NCBI GenBank assembly: GCA_041609995.1
Contig: JBFIPU010000134.1
Location: 1 to 5,402 of the forward strand
Source: JABDOU01 sp041609995
Lineage (GTDB): Bacteria; Actinomycetota; Acidimicrobiia; Spongiisociales; SHLN01
Direction of reading: 5' to 3'
DNA: 5,402 bases
Of the stretch, positions 1-5,203 are shown one piece after another. The notes under the pieces were generated by a model. That model saw only the letters and a program-made list of their open reading frames with translations. It was not told where the DNA came from and searched no databases. Position 1 is the stretch's first letter; each line of letters starts with the position of its first letter. The position numbers and the translations under genes are program-made.

Positions 1-12
1 CTCGGGGCTGAA

Positions 13-462
13 TCAGCCGGCGGCGTCGCCTGACTCGACCCACGCCTTGAATCGCTCGAGGTCCTTGTTGGTGGCTCGGCGAACCAAAGGGGCGACCAGC
101 CGGGCGGCCGGTTTGAGGATTCCCGACGGGCGCATCTCGGCGTCGAAATCCACTCGGGTCGATCCGTCGAGGGGTTGAAACGACGCCCTCCAACCCCCTC
201 CGATCGGCTCCGTCCAGTTCGCGGCAATGTGCCGGTCAGTTTCGTATTCGGTGATGTCGAGCTCGAATTCGTTCGACGTGCCGAACAGCCGGTCCTTGGC
301 ATAGAAGCGGGTACCGACCCCGAGCGGGCCTTCCGTCAGCCGGCGGCGTTCGATGACACCGAACGACCGGGCCCAATCAGGAGACCGCTCCAGATTGCCC
401 AAAGCCGCAAACACCTCGCCCACCGGGCGCTTCACCACAACGGATCCATGCAGCTTGATCAT
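13..462 (-). CDS. SRPBCC-family (polyketide cyclase/dehydrase-like) protein
   Basis: This 149-residue protein has the START/Bet v1-like layout of SRPBCC proteins. It opens with a beta strand and the signature 'VKRPVGEVFAALGNLERSPDW' region (residues 10-30), where bacterial members carry 'rPveeVfa.l.d..r.p.W'. A run of alternating strands follows (about 48-110), including 'GVGTRFYAKDRLFG', 'FELDITEYE' and 'TRVDFDAEM'. It ends in a long helix (about 114-142) that closes the ligand cavity. Such proteins bind or transport small hydrophobic molecules; no specific substrate can be read from the sequence, and no signal peptide is present, so it should be cytoplasmic. The frame stays open far upstream, but that extension lies antisense to the exported-protein gene and is not family-like, so I chose the ATG at 462, which begins the SRPBCC homology. 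No good ribosome-binding site precedes it. It is transcribed divergently from the gene at 598. Confidence 0.85.
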   Translation of the reverse strand: MIKLHGSVVVKRPVGEVFAALGNLERSPDWARSFGVIERRRLTEGPLGVGTRFYAKDRLFGTSNEFELDITEYETDRHIAANWTEPIGGGWRASFQPLDGSTRVDFDAEMRPSGILKPAARLVAPLVRRATNKDLERFKAWVESGDAAG

Positions 463-469
463 GAAGCGA

Positions 470-507
470 ACGTATGGGACCGGCTGAATCCCGCCAGAGC
501 CATACGT
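470..507. repeat. Perfect 8-bp inverted repeat upstream of the SRPBCC gene
   Basis: ACGTATGG (470-477) and CCATACGT (500-507) are exact reverse complements separated by 22 bp. The pair begins 7 bp upstream of the SRPBCC start codon at 462 and lies in the divergent promoter gap. Arms about 30 bp apart centre to centre (roughly three helical turns) could be an operator bound by a dimeric regulator, or a leader hairpin with a 22-nt loop. The repeat is seen directly; its function is inferred. Confidence 0.45.
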
Positions 508-564
508 CACCACGCGAAAAAAGCTGCGAACCATTCGAACGAGAAGAGCGTCATATCGGCATGC

Positions 565-579
565 GGGAAATAGTTTCCC
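565..579. repeat. GGGAAA-TAG-TTTCCC hairpin/dyad before the exported-protein gene
   Basis: GGGAAA (565-570) and TTTCCC (574-579) are perfect inverted arms around a 3-nt centre, ending 8 bp before the ribosome-binding site of the gene at 598. In RNA it would be a small 6-bp hairpin in the leader; in DNA it would be a compact dyad. Either could affect expression of that gene, but no role can be proven from sequence alone. Confidence 0.35.
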
Positions 580-587
580 CGGAGAAG

Positions 588-593
588 AAGGAG
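588..593 (+). promoter_or_regulatory. Ribosome-binding site fixing the GTG start at 598
   Basis: AAGGAG within a purine-rich stretch lies 4 bp before the GTG at 598. The spacing is slightly short, but this is the only good Shine-Dalgarno match nearby, and the resulting protein begins with a proper signal peptide. Confidence 0.6.
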
Positions 594-597
594 TGAA

Positions 598-1215
598 GTG
601 AAACCAAACGTCCGCCGAGGCCTCGTCGTCGCACTCACTGCGTCGCTGACGTTGATTCCAGGTATTGCCCAGGCTTCCTGTGCAGAGTCGATTCCGGTGC
701 CCGAGGCAATTGCGAATGCCAAAGCCGTATTCGTCGGCACCGTTACGGACACCGAGCATCAGGATCGCCTGGCCACGTTCGAAGTGGATCAGATCTGGAA
801 GGGCGATGTCGATCGGATCGTACTCGTCAACGGAGGGCCGGCACTCTCCGATTTGGAGGAAGCCAAGGCCATCGGCCACCAGGTCCATACCTCGGCTGAC
901 CGCTCGTACCAGGTCGGCAACCGTTACCTCGTTGTCGCCCACGGATCTGAAGGCAGAGTGTTGCTCGACAACCAGTGTTCGGTCACCCAGGTCTACAACA
1001 GCGATCTGGACCAATACCGGCCCGACTCGGCGATCACGGTATCCCCGCCTCTGGACGATACGGTATTCGATCAGCCGGAGACCGGCGTTTTCGAAACCGC
1101 GGCGGTGATCGGCCTTGTTGTCACGGCGGTGACCGCCGCTGCCGCCATCGGGTTGATCACCTACCGGCGGAGCCGCCGGGGCGGGCACCAGGGGGTCCAG
1201 CCGACCAGCTCCTAG
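598..1215 (+). CDS. Exported, C-terminally membrane-anchored protein with TIMP/netrin-like domain
   Basis: This 205-residue protein starts with a signal peptide: basic MKPNVRRG, a hydrophobic core over residues 8-22, and a probable signal peptidase I site at AQA|S (26/27). There is no canonical lipobox before Cys28. The extracytoplasmic domain (about 27-162) has the pattern of bacterial TIMP/NTR-like OB-fold proteins: a Cys near the mature N terminus, 'EAIANAKAVFVGTVT' (36-50), 'TFEVDQIWKGDV' (60-71), 'YQVGNRYLVVA' (104-114) and a late Cys127 in 'NQCSV'. Cys28 and Cys127 are the only cysteines and could form a disulphide. A transmembrane helix (about 166-188) followed by RRSRR anchors the C terminus with a short cytoplasmic tail. 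The domain call rests on pattern memory and the molecular function is unknown. The GTG start is fixed by AAGGAG. It converges on the VOC gene with a 20-bp gap and no visible terminator. Confidence 0.82.
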   Translation: MKPNVRRGLVVALTASLTLIPGIAQASCAESIPVPEAIANAKAVFVGTVTDTEHQDRLATFEVDQIWKGDVDRIVLVNGGPALSDLEEAKAIGHQVHTSADRSYQVGNRYLVVAHGSEGRVLLDNQCSVTQVYNSDLDQYRPDSAITVSPPLDDTVFDQPETGVFETAAVIGLVVTAVTAAAAIGLITYRRSRRGGHQGVQPTSS

Positions 1216-1235
1216 GTCACATCATCTTCCAGGGT

Positions 1236-1697
1236 TCACGCCATGTTCTCGATGGCTGCCGCCATCTCTTCAGGTGATACCTCGCGTACGCGAGCGTGAA
1301 GCGACCACTGGTGGCCGAACGGATCGGCCACCAGTGCGGCCCGGTCGCCATAGAACTGATCTTCGGGCGATCGCAGCAGCGCGGCACCGGCGGCCACCGC
1401 TCGATCGGTCACGGCGTCGACGTCAGCCACGTACTGGTGGAGGACCACACTCGTCCCGCCCAGCTTGTGCGGGTTGGCGGCATCGCCTTCCATGTCGTCC
1501 GGGGCATCGGCCAGGTAGAGCAGCGCACCATTGACTTCGAGCTCGGCGTGGCCGATCGCCCCGTCAGGCATCGTGAGCCGGTACCGTTCCGTCGCCCCGA
1601 AGGCCTTCGCATAGAAGTCGATGGCATCAGAGGCGCCTTTGATCATGAGGTAAGGGATGATTCGGTCGCCGCGACCTTCCGGAATGGGATCCAACAT
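1236..1697 (-). CDS. VOC-family (PhnB-like glyoxalase/bleomycin-resistance fold) protein
   Basis: This 153-residue protein has two beta-alpha-beta-beta-beta modules typical of the vicinal oxygen chelate superfamily, PhnB subgroup. Module one runs from 'RIIPYLMIKGASDAIDFYAKAFGA' (12-35) through 'GHAELEVNGALLYLAD' (49-64). Module two runs from 'VVLHQYVADVDAVTDRAVAAGA' (84-105) through 'FYGDRAALVADPFGHQWSLHARV' (116-138). The ending 'VSPEEM' is typical of this subgroup. Possible metal ligands are H50, E52, H87 and H129; I cannot assign them firmly. Members include isomerases, thiol transferases and dioxygenases, so the substrate stays open. The frame extends 12 codons upstream, but I chose the ATG at 1697 because GGGAG lies 7 bp before it and family similarity starts there. 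It is the last of five minus-strand genes, 232 bp after the membrane-protein gene, so it probably has its own promoter. Confidence 0.88.
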   Translation of the reverse strand: MLDPIPEGRGDRIIPYLMIKGASDAIDFYAKAFGATERYRLTMPDGAIGHAELEVNGALLYLADAPDDMEGDAANPHKLGGTSVVLHQYVADVDAVTDRAVAAGAALLRSPEDQFYGDRAALVADPFGHQWSLHARVREVSPEEMAAAIENMA

Positions 1698-1704
1698 GAT
1701 CGAA

Positions 1705-1709
1705 CTCCC
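1705..1709 (-). promoter_or_regulatory. Ribosome-binding site fixing the VOC gene start
   Basis: Read on the minus strand this is GGGAG, 7 bp before the ATG at 1697. It favours this start over the longer in-frame extension to 1733. Confidence 0.6.
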
Positions 1710-1885
1710 TGTTCTGTCTCGGATTCTTGTCACCCTACCGGATGGACATGGTCCACTTCTCCGAAACCGGAACGGGTCAGCGCAGCGTCGTGGGTGACTT
1801 GGTCATGCTCCCCCAAGATGCCCGGTCGGCGACACTGACACTGGATGCCAGCACCTGCGAGTAACACCTGGCCTGCAGAGTCAAG

Positions 1886-1919
1886 GCGGGTCAAGGGCCT
1901 TTTCACGCCTTTGACCCGC
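1886..1919 (-). terminator. 13-bp stem hairpin after the membrane-protein gene, possible terminator
   Basis: GCGGGTCAAGGGC (1886-1898) and GCCTTTGACCCGC (1907-1919) pair along 13 positions around an 8-nt loop. The single imperfection is G-U when read as plus-strand RNA and A-C as minus-strand RNA. Flanking GCCTGCAGAG (1871-1880) and CTCTGCGAGGC (1919-1929) can extend the stem imperfectly. It begins 11 bp after the stop of the minus-strand gene ending at 1930, where a terminator is expected. There is no T-tract on either strand, so it would be a U-tract-less terminator or an mRNA 3'-end stabiliser. The structure is clear; the role is inferred. Confidence 0.42.
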
Positions 1920-1929
1920 TCTGCGAGGC

Positions 1930-2403
1930 TCAGCTTTTCCCGCGTTCGGCGCAAAGGAAGAATGCGATCAAGCTGGTGACAAAAGCCGCGATCGGAACAG
2001 ACGTCGGCGGCGATGCCGGGGTGTCGAGCCGAACGAGGATCGTGCCATACAGCAAGAAGGCACCGAGGCCCCAGGTCATGGCGAGTGCAGTCCAGCGAGC
2101 CCAGTTCGCGCCGTCACGAACAGGAATCGCCAGCAGTACGAGTCCGACCAGTCCAATGGCCAGCATCCCACCCCCGGCGGCCCGCATCAACGCCAGCACG
2201 AGCACTTGAAATGCCGGCGGGACAGCTTCCCAGTCCATGCCGACGGCCACGGCGTGGTACGACATGAAGCTCGGTTTCAACAAGTAGACGACGCCGAATC
2301 CGATCGACGCCAAGAATCCGAGGCCGAACAAGCCGACCCCGACCTTCTTCCTCAGTGACGTGGTCTGGCGGCTGTTGAATGTTGAACGCGTGAGTGTGTC
2401 CAT
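1930..2403 (-). CDS. Four-helix integral membrane protein of unknown function
   Basis: This 157-residue protein has a polar N terminus ending in RKK (residues 18-20). Four likely transmembrane segments follow at about 21-42, 64-94 (long, probably bent around 'RAAGGG' at 74-79), 103-124 and 134-151. The first loop carries 'KPSFMSYHAVAVGMDWEAVPPAFQ' (43-66), the most distinctive part and probably the conserved face of the family. 'VRDGANWARW' (95-104) is a loop typical of small bacterial membrane proteins with paired helices. I recognise no transporter, enzyme or sensor motif. The start is the ATG at 2403, preceded by GGAGG; an in-frame TTG at 2421 is less likely. It lies 135 bp downstream of the cyclase gene on the same strand, so read-through is possible but not shown. 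A hairpin follows its stop codon. Confidence 0.8.
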   Translation of the reverse strand: MDTLTRSTFNSRQTTSLRKKVGVGLFGLGFLASIGFGVVYLLKPSFMSYHAVAVGMDWEAVPPAFQVLVLALMRAAGGGMLAIGLVGLVLLAIPVRDGANWARWTALAMTWGLGAFLLYGTILVRLDTPASPPTSVPIAAFVTSLIAFFLCAERGKS

Positions 2404-2408
2404 CTCAA

Positions 2409-2413
2409 CCTCC
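2409..2413 (-). promoter_or_regulatory. Strong ribosome-binding site of the membrane-protein gene
   Basis: On the minus strand this reads GGAGG, 5 bp before the ATG at 2403. It decides the start in favour of 2403 over the TTG at 2421, which would place the site inside the coding region. Confidence 0.7.
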
Positions 2414-2538
2414 ACCAGCAAGTTGTCGCTAGGCGCTCGGCCCGGGTAGAGGCGTTAGTCAAGAGATTGCCCGGACCGATGCCTGGAGCGCCGGCTGGCC
2501 GTTTGATCGCCTGATTCACGGCGCCGCTTTCGGTCAGG

Positions 2539-3366
2539 TCAGGGGTCTCCTCTGTCCCACGCGACCTCGAAGAGAGGAACTGGATCGGGGAAGCCTTTGA
2601 GACCGATGGCCCCCATGCTGCGGAAGTCGATGCCCTTGCCGATGGTGAGGTCGCGGACAGTGCCCGAGGTGAGCGTCTGGCCGCCTTTGGCGTGTGCGCA
2701 GATGCGGGCGGCCAGGTTGACCGAGGCACCGAAGAGGTCGTCGCTGTCTTCGACTGGCTCACCCACAGTCAGACCGATCTTCACGGCTAACACAGGCGAC
2801 TCGGCCTCCCCGAGTGTCGAGTTCTGCTGGATCTCGACCGTCGACTCCAAAGCTTTGAGCGCAGAGTTGAAGCTGGCGAACACCCCGTCTCCGGTCTTCT
2901 TGACGATCCTGCCACCGTGTTTTTCCAGAGCCTCCTCCACCACCCGGTCGTGGCGCCGGACCAGGTCCATGGCAGCCCGGTCTCCGTGGGTTGTGCTCAC
3001 GGCGGTGGAGCCCTCGACGTCGGTGAACATGATCGCCCGCAGCGCCGTATCCGCCCTCCCGTCGACCATGACGCGATCGTTTTCATCGGTCTCGGTGAAC
3101 CCCATGAACTGGGCCAGTGTGGGTGCTGCCACTTCTATGACTTCGTGGGGCATCAGCCCGTGGGCCACCTTGTGGCAGGCTTCCATCGAATCGGGGTCGG
3201 GTGCCTCGGCCAGGCAGAACGTCTTACCCTCGGGATCGGCGAACCAATAGCTGAGGAATCGGACCCCGAATTCATCCTGGACCTCGAGGTCGCGCTGGTG
3301 GGCGGCCGCCACGTCCTCCGGGGTGGCGTCGCCCAGGCCGTCGTGGATGTCCATGTAGAGGGGCAT
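2539..3366 (-). CDS. DUF4242 (SCO4226-like) domain fused to a class III adenylate/guanylate cyclase
   Basis: This 275-residue protein has two domains. Residues 1-85 match the DUF4242/SCO4226-like ferredoxin-fold family, described as nickel-binding in Streptomyces: 'MPLYMDIHDG', 'FGVRFLSYWF' and 'GKTFCLAEAPD', with metal-capable residues H8, H23, C51, C64, H65, H69 and H74. Residues 108-270 are a compact class III cyclase catalytic domain making cyclic nucleotide from NTP. All the usual active-site positions are present: metal-binding D116 (FTDVEGST) and D160 (KKTGDG), the purine-selecting pair K156 and D210 (DDLFG), and the transition-state residues N217 and R221 (VNLAAR). The Lys/Asp pair favours ATP, so cAMP is the likely product. 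The end 'LKGFPDPVPLFEV' is typical. There is no signal peptide or membrane helix, so it is a soluble homodimer with active sites shared across subunits. The start at 3366 begins the DUF4242 homology, though no clear ribosome-binding site precedes it. It lies 48 bp after the dioxygenase stop. Confidence 0.92.
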   Translation of the reverse strand: MPLYMDIHDGLGDATPEDVAAAHQRDLEVQDEFGVRFLSYWFADPEGKTFCLAEAPDPDSMEACHKVAHGLMPHEVIEVAAPTLAQFMGFTETDENDRVMVDGRADTALRAIMFTDVEGSTAVSTTHGDRAAMDLVRRHDRVVEEALEKHGGRIVKKTGDGVFASFNSALKALESTVEIQQNSTLGEAESPVLAVKIGLTVGEPVEDSDDLFGASVNLAARICAHAKGGQTLTSGTVRDLTIGKGIDFRSMGAIGLKGFPDPVPLFEVAWDRGDP

Positions 3367-3414
3367 GGTCCGAGCTTACGCGCTCAGATGATGCCCCCGC
3401 ATATCTAGAGGCGC

Positions 3415-4290
3415 CTACACCCTCACGAGAAGGGTGGCGGTGTAGCCGGTGTCTATCGTGCCGACGACGGTGGCCAGCTGATCCGCCCAACCGTCCCGAA
3501 ACACCACATCCCTCGCCAGTGACAACCGCGCCAGTTGGCGAGCGCTGTCGCCGTACCGGTCGTCGGTGTACACCTCCTCGCAGTCTGTCTGGGGAAAGGC
3601 GAGCTGGGATGTCTTGATCGCGGATGAACCGGTAGCGGCGTCGTCCAACGATGCGAAGACCTCGAAGTGGCAATGCGGCCACCGGCCCGGGTAGCAGCCC
3701 GGAAAGACGGTTTCGAACGAAAGCCGTCCGGCGTCGTCCGTCACCTGCACGCCCCGCAGATAGTTCTGGTCGTCGATCTCGTAGATCGAATACCGGCCGT
3801 CGGCCGTGCAATGCCATAGATACATGACTGCACCACTCAGTGGAGTGCCGGTTTCGTTGTCGACGACGGTGAACTGGAGAGTGGTGGCGATCCCCTCGGC
3901 CGTTCCGGACAACCCACTGAAGCTGGTGGTGATATCGGCCTTGATCGGCCCGTCATCGGTGAGGATGTTGGGTCCGTTGGTTCCATCAGCCGGGAATGGC
4001 CCGGCCGCCTCGTCGGGAATCTCGGGGCCGATCAGCGCTGCCAGAGCTGTGGTGGCGGTTTCCCCCGATGCCCCTGCGGTTGTCGTCGAGCTGGTTGGCG
4101 AACCTGGATCGGTTGACGATGAACTCTCCATGGCAGCGGTGGTGGGGGAGGTGGTCGCCGCCCGACCGGAGCAGGCGGCCAGCAGGCCGGCCAGGCTGAC
4201 GCCCCCGATCCACAAGAGAGCCTCGCGCCGGTGCAGGAGGGTGGGCATGTCGCGGTGTAGGCCGCCGTGGTCGTCATGCTCGGGATTCAC
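3415..4290 (-). CDS. Exported (Tat/lipoprotein) intradiol ring-cleavage dioxygenase
   Basis: This 291-residue protein has the protocatechuate 3,4-dioxygenase/catechol 1,2-dioxygenase fold, which uses non-haem Fe(III) and O2 to open catechol-type rings between the hydroxyls. The four iron ligands are recognisable: Y167 in 'CTADGRYS', Y200 in 'FPGCYPGRWPHCHFEV', and H206 and H208 in the same motif. 'GPEIPDEAAGPFP' (88-100) and 'DNETGTPLSGAVMYLWHC' (144-161) are also family-like. The N terminus carries a twin arginine (R21-R22), a hydrophobic run and a lipobox LAAC (Cys40), so the protein is probably Tat-exported, folded with its iron, and lipid-anchored. A Ser/Thr/Ala-rich linker (41-83) separates anchor and enzyme. 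The GTG at 4290 keeps the His/Asp-rich 'NPEHDDHGGLHRDMPTLLHRR' leader common in actinobacterial relatives; ATG at 4248 is an alternative. Neither has a clear ribosome-binding site. The substrate is not determinable. Confidence 0.9.
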   Translation of the reverse strand: MNPEHDDHGGLHRDMPTLLHRREALLWIGGVSLAGLLAACSGRAATTSPTTAAMESSSSTDPGSPTSSTTTAGASGETATTALAALIGPEIPDEAAGPFPADGTNGPNILTDDGPIKADITTSFSGLSGTAEGIATTLQFTVVDNETGTPLSGAVMYLWHCTADGRYSIYEIDDQNYLRGVQVTDDAGRLSFETVFPGCYPGRWPHCHFEVFASLDDAATGSSAIKTSQLAFPQTDCEEVYTDDRYGDSARQLARLSLARDVVFRDGWADQLATVVGTIDTGYTATLLVRV

Positions 4291-4295
4291 GCCGG

Positions 4296-4333
4296 CTCAT
4301 CGTAACTCTCTCGATAGCACTCATCGACGATGA
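4296..4333. promoter_or_regulatory. TCATCG repeat cluster upstream of the dioxygenase gene
   Basis: CTCATCG occurs at 4296-4302 and again at 4320-4326, and the second copy forms a 13-bp palindrome TCATCG-A-CGATGA (4321-4333). The three half-sites lie within 45 bp upstream of the dioxygenase GTG at 4290, in the only 95-bp gap between it and the SDR gene. This is a reasonable place for a regulator site. The repeats are seen directly; binding is inferred and the half-site is short enough for chance. Confidence 0.35.
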
Positions 4334-4385
4334 TTTTGAGTAACCCGTCGGCTGGCAGCAGGTGGGGGCGTTATCCGTCTGGTAT

Positions 4386-5123
4386 TTAGCTGCGGGGACG
4401 AACTGCCCCCAGCCCGCCGTCAACCCCGAGGATCTGACCGGTGATCCAATCATTACTGGGATCGAGTAAGAACGCGATTGCGGCCGCGACGTCCTCCGGC
4501 TGCCCGAGTCGACCCAGCGCATGCATCGCCAGCGAGGCCTCCTCACCCTTGTCGTTGGCGGTCAGGCGTTCGGTCAGCCTCGTTTTGACGAGTCCCGGGG
4601 CCACCGCATTCACACGAATTCGACTCTTGGCATAGGAGGCGGCCGCGGCCAGCGTGAGACCACTGACGCCCCCTTTGGCGGCAGCGATTGCCTCGTGGTT
4701 GGCCAACCCGACCTGCGTAGCCGCCGACGAAACCAGAACAATCGATCCACCCCCGTCTCGCATGGTCTTGGCTCCGGCTCGAACCGCGGCGAAAGCCGAG
4801 CGGAGGTTGGTGGCGATTGTCTCATCAAACTCGTCCTCTGTGGTGATGTGAGCAGGCTTCAGGAGGAGCGACCCGACGCAGTTGGCGATACCGTCGAGTC
4901 GTCCGAATTCGCTCTTGGCCCTTTCGGCCGCGGCGGCCACGTCCTCGAAGCTCCGTCCGTCGACCGTATGAGGGACGCCGCCGATCTCGGCTGCGAGCTG
5001 GTTCAAGGAATCGGAGTCGCGTCCGGCCAACAACACTCGAGCCCCCTGTTTGGCCAAGATCCTGGCGGTGGCGGAGCCGATTCCTCCACCCGCTCCGAGA
5101 ATCAGAAATGAAGTCGCTTGCAT
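4386..5123 (-). CDS. Atypical short-chain dehydrogenase/reductase (SDR), catalytic Tyr position occupied by Ile
   Basis: This 245-residue protein has a full-length classical SDR Rossmann fold. The cofactor loop is 'GAGGGIG' (10-16), and 'AGRD' after the second strand (R35) suggests NADP(H). The NNAG-type motif is changed to 'NCVG' (81-84), and N106 in 'ATNLRSAF' is kept. Catalytic Ser133 lies in 'VLVSSAA'. The usual YxxxK tetrad segment instead reads 'NHEAIAAAKGG', so K150 is present but the Tyr position (146) is Ile. The ending 'IRVNAVAPGLVKT' (169-181) and 'WITGQILGVDGG' (226-237) are standard. Without the Tyr acid/base, normal alcohol/ketone reduction is doubtful. It may bind cofactor in a non-catalytic role or use another residue, for example H143. 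I recall similar 'HEAIAAAK' proteins elsewhere, so this is probably a subfamily and not a mutant. The start is the ATG at 5123; no strong ribosome-binding site is visible. It is transcribed toward the dioxygenase. Confidence 0.9.
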   Translation of the reverse strand: MQATSFLILGAGGGIGSATARILAKQGARVLLAGRDSDSLNQLAAEIGGVPHTVDGRSFEDVAAAAERAKSEFGRLDGIANCVGSLLLKPAHITTEDEFDETIATNLRSAFAAVRAGAKTMRDGGGSIVLVSSAATQVGLANHEAIAAAKGGVSGLTLAAAASYAKSRIRVNAVAPGLVKTRLTERLTANDKGEEASLAMHALGRLGQPEDVAAAIAFLLDPSNDWITGQILGVDGGLGAVRPRS

Positions 5124-5175
5124 GACATTGTGTATCCGGAGCCGGACCCGGTTTCGGATTGCGTGATTCCCTTCA

Positions 5176-5200
5176 CGACCGTGATCTTCTCGTACGGTCG
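5176..5200. promoter_or_regulatory. CGACCGT/ACGGTCG inverted repeat in the SDR upstream region
   Basis: CGACCGT (5176-5182) and ACGGTCG (5194-5200) are perfect 7-bp inverted arms with an 11-bp spacer. A further ACGACCG copy lies at 5208-5214. The first arm is also inside a small palindrome TCACG-AC-CGTGA (5173-5184 region). The cluster sits between the SDR start (5123) and the open frame beginning at 5204, where a shared operator could sit. Function is inferred. Confidence 0.35.
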
Positions 5201-5203
5201 ATC

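Noticed and set aside
463..1188. Long upstream extension of the SRPBCC frame (open to a start at 1188, 391 codons in total)
   Set aside because: The extension lies antisense to the exported-protein gene at 598-1215, which has a ribosome-binding site, signal peptide and membrane anchor. The extra residues look like no family and SRPBCC similarity begins at the ATG at 462.
1216..1235. Possible shared terminator between the convergent exported-protein and VOC genes
   Set aside because: The 20-bp gap has no inverted repeat and no T-tract.
1730..1954. 74-codon minus-strand frame in the gap after the membrane-protein gene
   Set aside because: It starts with TTG inside the preceding gene, has no ribosome-binding site, runs through the 1886-1919 hairpin and gives an Arg-rich product without family resemblance.
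2440..2460. TTGACT on the minus strand as a -35 box for the membrane-protein gene
   Set aside because: No acceptable -10 hexamer lies 16-18 bp downstream, so a promoter cannot be supported.
2519..2526. CGGCGCCG palindrome after the cyclase stop as terminator or operator
   Set aside because: An 8-bp palindrome of G and C is expected by chance in DNA this GC-rich, and it has no loop or T-tract.
2597..3250. 217-codon plus-strand frame opposite the cyclase
   Set aside because: It is the antisense shadow of a confidently identified cyclase; its Ser/Arg/Pro-rich product is typical of antisense frames in GC-rich DNA.
3272..3817. 181-codon minus-strand frame spanning the dioxygenase-cyclase junction
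   Set aside because: It overlaps both real genes in another frame, is Arg/Gly-rich and has no recognisable domain.
4521..5111. 196-codon plus-strand frame opposite the SDR gene
   Set aside because: It is the antisense shadow of a clear SDR; composition is low-information and no ribosome-binding site was seen.
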